A stretch of 45,821 bases of DNA. Source: Sphingomonadales bacterium (GTDB lineage Bacteria; Pseudomonadota; Alphaproteobacteria; Sphingomonadales; Sphingomonadaceae). The stretch covers positions 1-45,821 of the forward strand of contig JAIXYC010000124.1 in assembly GCA_027490455.1 (NCBI GenBank), written 5' to 3'. How positions within the stretch are numbered: position 1 is the stretch's first letter; each line of letters begins with the position of its first letter. The position numbers and the translations under genes are program-made. Below, piece by piece: positions 40,812-45,821 of the stretch. The notes under the pieces were generated by a model. The model worked only from the letters and a program-made list of their open reading frames with translations. It did not search any database and had not been told where the DNA came from.

Positions 40812-41152
40812 GATATAGCCCCTATAATATCGCCCCATTCCAACGACTTACCGCGTCCTGGTGGCTGTTAAACTCCCCAGCTTTTTCACTCAAAACATAC
40901 ATGCAATGCATGCACGAAAAGAGATGAAATCCCTCCGGGTTGTCCGCGCTTTGTCGGATTTCCTAGGTTTACGCAACAAATTGGGCTGATATGACAATAA
41001 TATTTCGGGGCTGTCACTTTTATGCAACAGTGACTTATCCACAGACTTCGCCTCTGCGGGGCTAACCCGGCGCAGGTCGAAAATCGTTCATGACAGCGAC
41101 AGCGTCGTTCGTTATGAGAACAGCACTTCTATTATAAAGGCGGCCTTTTTTG

Positions 41153-41788
41153 ATGTTATCACGCATATTTTTGTCGAAGTTGACTGCGCTCATTTTAGGC
41201 GGGCTGTTCCTTGCGGGCGCTCCTGCACTCGCGCAAACGCCAGCGACTGCGCCTACGCCCGTTGCGCCTGACCTTGAAAATATGCTGGTGCTCGATTTGT
41301 CGACGGGCGGCCGCGTTACCATTCAGATGTTCCCCGCCGTTGCACCGTCGCATGTTGAGCGGATCAAAACACTGACGCGTCAGGGCTTTTACAATGGCGT
41401 TATCTTCCACCGCGTGATTGAGGGCTTTATGGCCCAAACCGGGGACCCCAAAGGCACAGGCCAAGGTGGGTCGGAGCTACCCGATCTAAAGGCCGAGTTT
41501 AACAAATTGCCGCATTTGCGCGGGACAGTGTCGATGGCACGCACGAATGAACCCGACACGGCCAACAGCCAGTTCTTCATCTGCTTTCAACCGCGCTTCA
41601 GCCTCGACAACAAATATACCGTCTTTGGCCGCGTGACATCCGGCATGCAGTTTGTCGATGCTATTGAACGCGGCGAACCACCCGCAAGCCCCAGCAAAGT
41701 GCTTCAGGCATCGATTGCGGCCGATAATGTCCCACCGCCCGTATTTCCCGCGCAGCCCGTTGCCGTAGGCCAAACAAGCGGTAGCTAA
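41153..41788 (+). CDS. Peptidylprolyl isomerase, cyclophilin type (secreted)
   Basis: Signal peptide; [61 protein letters not shown]. Confidence 0.95.
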   Translation: MLSRIFLSKLTALILGGLFLAGAPALAQTPATAPTPVAPDLENMLVLDLSTGGRVTIQMFPAVAPSHVERIKTLTRQGFYNGVIFHRVIEGFMAQTGDPKGTGQGGSELPDLKAEFNKLPHLRGTVSMARTNEPDTANSQFFICFQPRFSLDNKYTVFGRVTSGMQFVDAIERGEPPASPSKVLQASIAADNVPPPVFPAQPVAVGQTSGS

Positions 41789-41804
41789 CCGCTTAGGCAA
41801 TAGC

Positions 41805-42833
41805 ATGCGCGTCGACCTGTTTGACTTCGAGCTTCCGCCCGAGCGGATCGCACTGCGGCCTGTTAGCCCGCGGGATTCTGCGCGGATGCTATGCGTCGGC
41901 GGCGAAGGCAACATGGTGGACGCATCGGTCCGCGACCTGCCGCAAAAGCTGCGCAAGGGCGATTGCCTGATCTTCAACGACACCCGCGTTATCCCTGCGC
42001 AGCTTACGGGCCGCAGGGGCGACGCGACGATTGGCGCGACACTGCACAAGCGGATCGATCTGCGCCGGTGGCAGGCCTTCATCCGCAACGCGAAGCGCCT
42101 GCATATGGGTGACTGCATTGATTTTGGCCACGGCGTCTTGGCGAACGCAGAAGAACACCATGACGACGGTAGCTTTACATTGTTCTTTGAAGGCGATGAG
42201 CCGGTCGAAGTCTTGCTGGAACGTGCTGGCACGATGCCATTGCCGCCCTATATTGCCGGCAAGCGGCCAACCGATGCGCGCGACACCGAAGATTATCAGA
42301 CGATGTTCGCGCAAAAGGACGGCGCCGTCGCCGCCCCCACTGCGTCCCTGCATTTTACCCCCGAGCTGATGCAGGCGGTGCACGATGCGGGCATAGAAAC
42401 CGCGACGCTTACCCTGCACGTGGGTGCGGGCACGTTCCTGCCGGTAAAGGTCGACGACACGACAAGCCACCGCATGCACAGCGAGTGGGGCAGCATTGAT
42501 GCCGCGACAGCAGACAGGCTCAACAGCATAAGCGAAAATGGCGGTCGCTTGGTCGCGGTCGGCACTACCTCGCTGCGCCTTGTCGAGAGCGCCGCCGACC
42601 AAAATGGTATCGTGCACCCGTTTGAAGGCGACACCGATATCTTCATCACGCCGGGCTATCGGTTTAAGGCCATCAACGGCCTTATGACCAACTTTCACTT
42701 GCCAAAATCCACGCTGTTCATGCTGGTCAGCGCGTTGATGGGTCGCGAAACGATGCAAGCGGCCTATGCCCATGCCATCGCCAACGAGTACCGCTTTTAC
42801 AGCTATGGCGACAGCAGCCTTTTACTCCCCTGA
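41805..42833 (+). CDS. queA: S-adenosylmethionine:tRNA ribosyltransferase-isomerase
   Basis: [61 protein letters not shown]. Confidence 0.98.
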   Translation: MRVDLFDFELPPERIALRPVSPRDSARMLCVGGEGNMVDASVRDLPQKLRKGDCLIFNDTRVIPAQLTGRRGDATIGATLHKRIDLRRWQAFIRNAKRLHMGDCIDFGHGVLANAEEHHDDGSFTLFFEGDEPVEVLLERAGTMPLPPYIAGKRPTDARDTEDYQTMFAQKDGAVAAPTASLHFTPELMQAVHDAGIETATLTLHVGAGTFLPVKVDDTTSHRMHSEWGSIDAATADRLNSISENGGRLVAVGTTSLRLVESAADQNGIVHPFEGDTDIFITPGYRFKAINGLMTNFHLPKSTLFMLVSALMGRETMQAAYAHAIANEYRFYSYGDSSLLLP

Positions 42834-42848
42834 TCGCGCCACCGGCCG

Positions 42849-44297
42849 TTAATGGCCCTTTAATTCGTCGCCGGTCAACCGAACGATGTGCAGCACATTT
42901 GTTGAACCCGGTGTGCCAAATGGCACGCCAGCCATGATGACAATGCGTCCACCAGCCTGCCCCAAATGATAGCGCAACGCCATGCGCTTGCCCTTGGCGA
43001 CCATTTCCTCGAACGATCCAATATCCTTGGTCCGCACCGCAAAAGCGCCCCAAAGGAGCCCAAGGCGGCGCGCGGTGGATTGGCTGGCGGTGAGCACCAA
43101 GAGCGGCACGGATGGCCGTTCGCGCGAGATCCGCCGCGCGGTCGAGCCCGATGATGTGAAGCAGACAATGGCGCTGGTTTCTATGGTGTCGACAATCCGT
43201 CCGCTCGCTTCGGCCAGCGCATCTGCCGTGGTGGAATCGGCTGGGGTCTCGGTAAAGTGGATACGCTTGTAGAAATCGGGATCACTTTCGACCTGTTGCG
43301 CAATGCGGTCCATGATCGACACCGCTTCAATCGGCCAAGCGCCCGCCGCCGTTTCGGCAGACAGCATGACCGCATCGGCACCATCATAAATCGCAGTCGC
43401 AACGTCCGACACCTCGGCGCGGGTGGGCGACGGCGATACGATCATCGATTCCAACATTTGCGTCGCAACAACGACTGGCTTGCCCATACGCCGCGCGGTC
43501 GACACAATCTTCTTCTGCAAAGGCGGCACTTGTTCGGGCAGCATCTCAACGCCCAAATCACCGCGCGCGACCATTACGCCGTCGGCGAGTTCCAGAATTT
43601 CTTCCAACCGCCCGATGGCCGCTGGCTTTTCAATCTTCGCCAGCAACGCAGCCTTATTACCGATAAGCTTCTTGCCCTCGGCAACATCCTCTGGCCGCTG
43701 GACAAAGGACATCGCGATCCAATCGACGCCTTGCTCCAACGCAAAGGCAAGGTCGGAACGGTCCTTTTCGGTGAGCGCGGCAATGGGAATGACGACGTCA
43801 GGGACGTTCAGCCCCTTGCGGTTCGACAATGCGCCGCCAACTTCCACCGTGGTATTGATATATTCCGGTCCGATTTCAGTGACCCGCAGAACAAGCTTAC
43901 CATCGTCGAGCAACAGCCGTGCGCCGATTTCCAATGCAGCAAATATCTCGGGGTGCGGCAAATGCACGCGATGCGCGTCGCCCGACGTCTCGTCGGTATC
44001 CAGCCGGAAATCGTCGCCCGTGTGCAATTCAACCTTGCCCTCGGCAAAGGTGCCGACGCGCAGCTTGGGCCCTTGCAAATCCACCAAGATCGTCGTGGGC
44101 CGGTTATACGCTTTTTCGAGCGCGCGGATATTGGCAATCAGCTGCGCCTTGTCGGCTTGCTCGCCATGGCTCATGTTCACGCGAAAGGCATCGGCACCAG
44201 CGCGGAACAGCTTTTCGATCATTTCGGGCGTGTCGCTGGCGGGGCCCAATGTCGCCAATATGCGGACCTTGCGCATACGTGGCTTGTGATATTGCAT
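42849..44297 (-). CDS. pyk: Pyruvate kinase
   Basis: KVRILATLGPASDTPEMIEKLFRAGADAFRVNMSHG, VARGDLGVEMLPEQVPPLQKKIV, DGADAVMLSAETAAGAWPIEAV. Confidence 0.98.
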   Translation of the reverse strand: MQYHKPRMRKVRILATLGPASDTPEMIEKLFRAGADAFRVNMSHGEQADKAQLIANIRALEKAYNRPTTILVDLQGPKLRVGTFAEGKVELHTGDDFRLDTDETSGDAHRVHLPHPEIFAALEIGARLLLDDGKLVLRVTEIGPEYINTTVEVGGALSNRKGLNVPDVVIPIAALTEKDRSDLAFALEQGVDWIAMSFVQRPEDVAEGKKLIGNKAALLAKIEKPAAIGRLEEILELADGVMVARGDLGVEMLPEQVPPLQKKIVSTARRMGKPVVVATQMLESMIVSPSPTRAEVSDVATAIYDGADAVMLSAETAAGAWPIEAVSIMDRIAQQVESDPDFYKRIHFTETPADSTTADALAEASGRIVDTIETSAIVCFTSSGSTARRISRERPSVPLLVLTASQSTARRLGLLWGAFAVRTKDIGSFEEMVAKGKRMALRYHLGQAGGRIVIMAGVPFGTPGSTNVLHIVRLTGDELKGH

Positions 44298-44377
44298 AGA
44301 AATGGCTCCGCGATATAGATTTTGACGTTCGCACCCCCCATAACGGGGCAAGTCACCAACGGAAAGGGCGCATAGCT

Positions 44378-44680
44378 ATGCAACAGGACAAGGAAATATC
44401 AGACGCGGCGGCCGCCGCCGCATTTCGCCGCCTTGTTTCGCATTTGCAGCACCGGCACGATGTACAGAATATCGACCTGATGTGCCTTGCCGGTTTTTGC
44501 CGCAATTGCCTCGCCGATTGGGTGATGGAGGCGGATGGCGCGCTGACCAAAGATGAAGCACGCACCCTCATCCACGGCATGCCCGCGGCGGAGTGGAAAG
44601 CGAAGCATCAGACCGAAGCCACGCCCGAACAATTGCAACGCATGCAGGAAAGCGTGGCGAAAAACGCCCCTTCGCATTAA
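44378..44680 (+). CDS. DUF1244 domain-containing protein
   Basis: AAFRRLVSHLQHRHDVQNIDLMCLAGFCRNCLADWVMEAD...MPAAEWKAKHQ. Confidence 0.88.
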   Translation: MQQDKEISDAAAAAAFRRLVSHLQHRHDVQNIDLMCLAGFCRNCLADWVMEADGALTKDEARTLIHGMPAAEWKAKHQTEATPEQLQRMQESVAKNAPSH

Positions 44681-44738
44681 GGCGCTGTCATCTTGATTCG
44701 GGTGCGCAGGCACCGACCAACACCACAGGGAGAATATC

Positions 44739-44981
44739 ATGGCCGAAGGCAATATCGCCGCCGATCAACTGCGTCTTTTCATTGAACGCATTGAGCGTCT
44801 GGAAGAAGAGAAAAAGGGCATCGCCGACGACATTCGTGACGTTTACAGCGAAGCCAAGAGCCAAGGCTATGACGCGAAAATCATGCGTCAGATCGTTCGC
44901 CTGCGCAAAATGAGCCAGGACGATCGCCAAGAAATGGAAGCCATTTTGGATACGTACAAATCGGCACTTGGTCTCGCATAA
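44739..44981 (+). CDS. gapR: DUF2312/GapR-family nucleoid-associated protein
   Basis: [48 protein letters not shown], highly characteristic GapR sequence. Confidence 0.93.
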   Translation: MAEGNIAADQLRLFIERIERLEEEKKGIADDIRDVYSEAKSQGYDAKIMRQIVRLRKMSQDDRQEMEAILDTYKSALGLA

Positions 44982-45011
44982 TTTCCGCTTGGCGTCATTG
45001 CCGAAAAGACC

Positions 45012-45040
45012 CGTCATCCTGAACATGTTTCAGGATGACG
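45012..45040. repeat. Palindromic hairpin cgtcatcctgaacatgtttcaggatgacg (REP-like or terminator)
   Basis: 12-bp perfect stem CGTCATCCTGAA/TTCAGGATGACG with 5-nt loop, 31 bp downstream of gapR. Confidence 0.85.
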
Positions 45041-45186
45041 ATTATGGGACAAAGCGCTCCTGCATGCTTATGGTCACTGTGTCAGGGACCGCGGTTCAGT
45101 TGAGCCGAAGCAGATGTCTTGCCCAATGGCGCGTGCCTGATGTAAGGGCGCGGCTTCATATCCTTTAGCCAGAGAAGAGCAGAGCC

Positions 45187-45821
45187 ATGGCAGGCCATAG
45201 CAAATTCAAAAATATCCAACATCGTAAGGGCGCTCAGGACAAAAAGCGTTCGGCGCAATTTTCCAAGCTGTCGCGCGAAATTACCGTGGCGGCGAAAATG
45301 GGCATGCCCGATCCCGACATGAACCCGCGCCTTCGCCTTGCGGTGAACGCGGCCAAGGCGCAATCGATGCCCAAGGATAATATCCAGCGCGCAATCGACA
45401 AGGCAGCCGGCGGCGACGCGGAAAGCTATGATGAAATGCGCTATGAAGGCTATGGCCCCGGCGGCGTTGCGATCATCGTTGAGGCATTGACCGACAACCG
45501 CAACCGCACCGCGACCAATGTGCGCACAGCATTCAGCAAAAATGGCGGCAATCTTGGCGCATCCGGCGCGGTGAGCCACGGGTTCGACCGCATGGGCCTG
45601 ATCACTTACCCCATCAGCGCAGGCGACGCCGACAGCGTCTTTGAAGCGGCATTGGAAGCTGGCGCAGAAGATGTGGAGTCGAGCGAAGATGAACACAGCA
45701 TCTGGACCGCAATGGACAGCTTGCATGAAGTCGCCAAGGCGCTCGAAGCGACACTTGGCGAGGCAGAAAGCGCAAAGCTCGCATGGAAGCCACAGGTTTT
45801 GGTCGAAGTCGACGAAGCCAA
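45187..45821 (+). CDS. YebC/PmpR-family regulator, 3' truncated by window edge
   Basis: ATG at 45187: [70 protein letters not shown]; open to the end of the window, hence absent from the ORF track. Confidence 0.96.
   Translation, partial: MAGHSKFKNIQHRKGAQDKKRSAQFSKLSREITVAAKMGMPDPDMNPRLRLAVNAAKAQSMPKDNIQRAIDKAAGGDAESYDEMRYEGYGPGGVAIIVEALTDNRNRTATNVRTAFSKNGGNLGASGAVSHGFDRMGLITYPISAGDADSVFEAALEAGAEDVESSEDEHSIWTAMDSLHEVAKALEATLGEAESAKLAWKPQVLVEVDEA

Noticed and set aside
40895-40916. acatgcaatgcatgca palindromic run upstream of the TonB receptor as an operator
   Set aside because: Short TGCATGCA palindrome only; too weak without conservation data.
43257-44318. 353-aa plus-strand ORF antisense to pyk
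   Set aside because: Fully covered by an unambiguous pyruvate kinase gene on the minus strand.

Overview
The window is a compact, high-GC alphaproteobacterial chromosomal region. Gene content and protein style suggest Sphingomonadales, but this is inference with no database search. It is mostly housekeeping and metabolic genes: purA, hisZ, serA, serC, pheA, polA, cpaF, argH, lysA, cysG-like, proC, clpB, queA, pyk, gapR and a truncated yebC-like gene at the right edge. Other genes encode transporters, M16 and Ntn-hydrolase enzymes, a TonB receptor, and a three-gene TonB / sulfotransferase-like / Asp-Asn-hydroxylase neighbourhood. No tRNA, rRNA, CRISPR array, prophage or intact IS was seen. The most striking non-coding object is a 263-bp MITE-like element (16949-17211) between convergent cpaF and a tlpA-like gene. 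It has ~31-bp terminal inverted repeats flanked by TA dinucleotides and encloses two long hairpins, so nearly the whole element can fold into a three-way junction. Its first base completes the cpaF stop codon. Secondary signals are a composite palindromic repeat between serA and serC, a structured leader upstream of serC, a 3x17-bp tandem repeat at the end of the extensin-like gene, a candidate heat-shock promoter for clpB, and very short divergent intergenic gaps.
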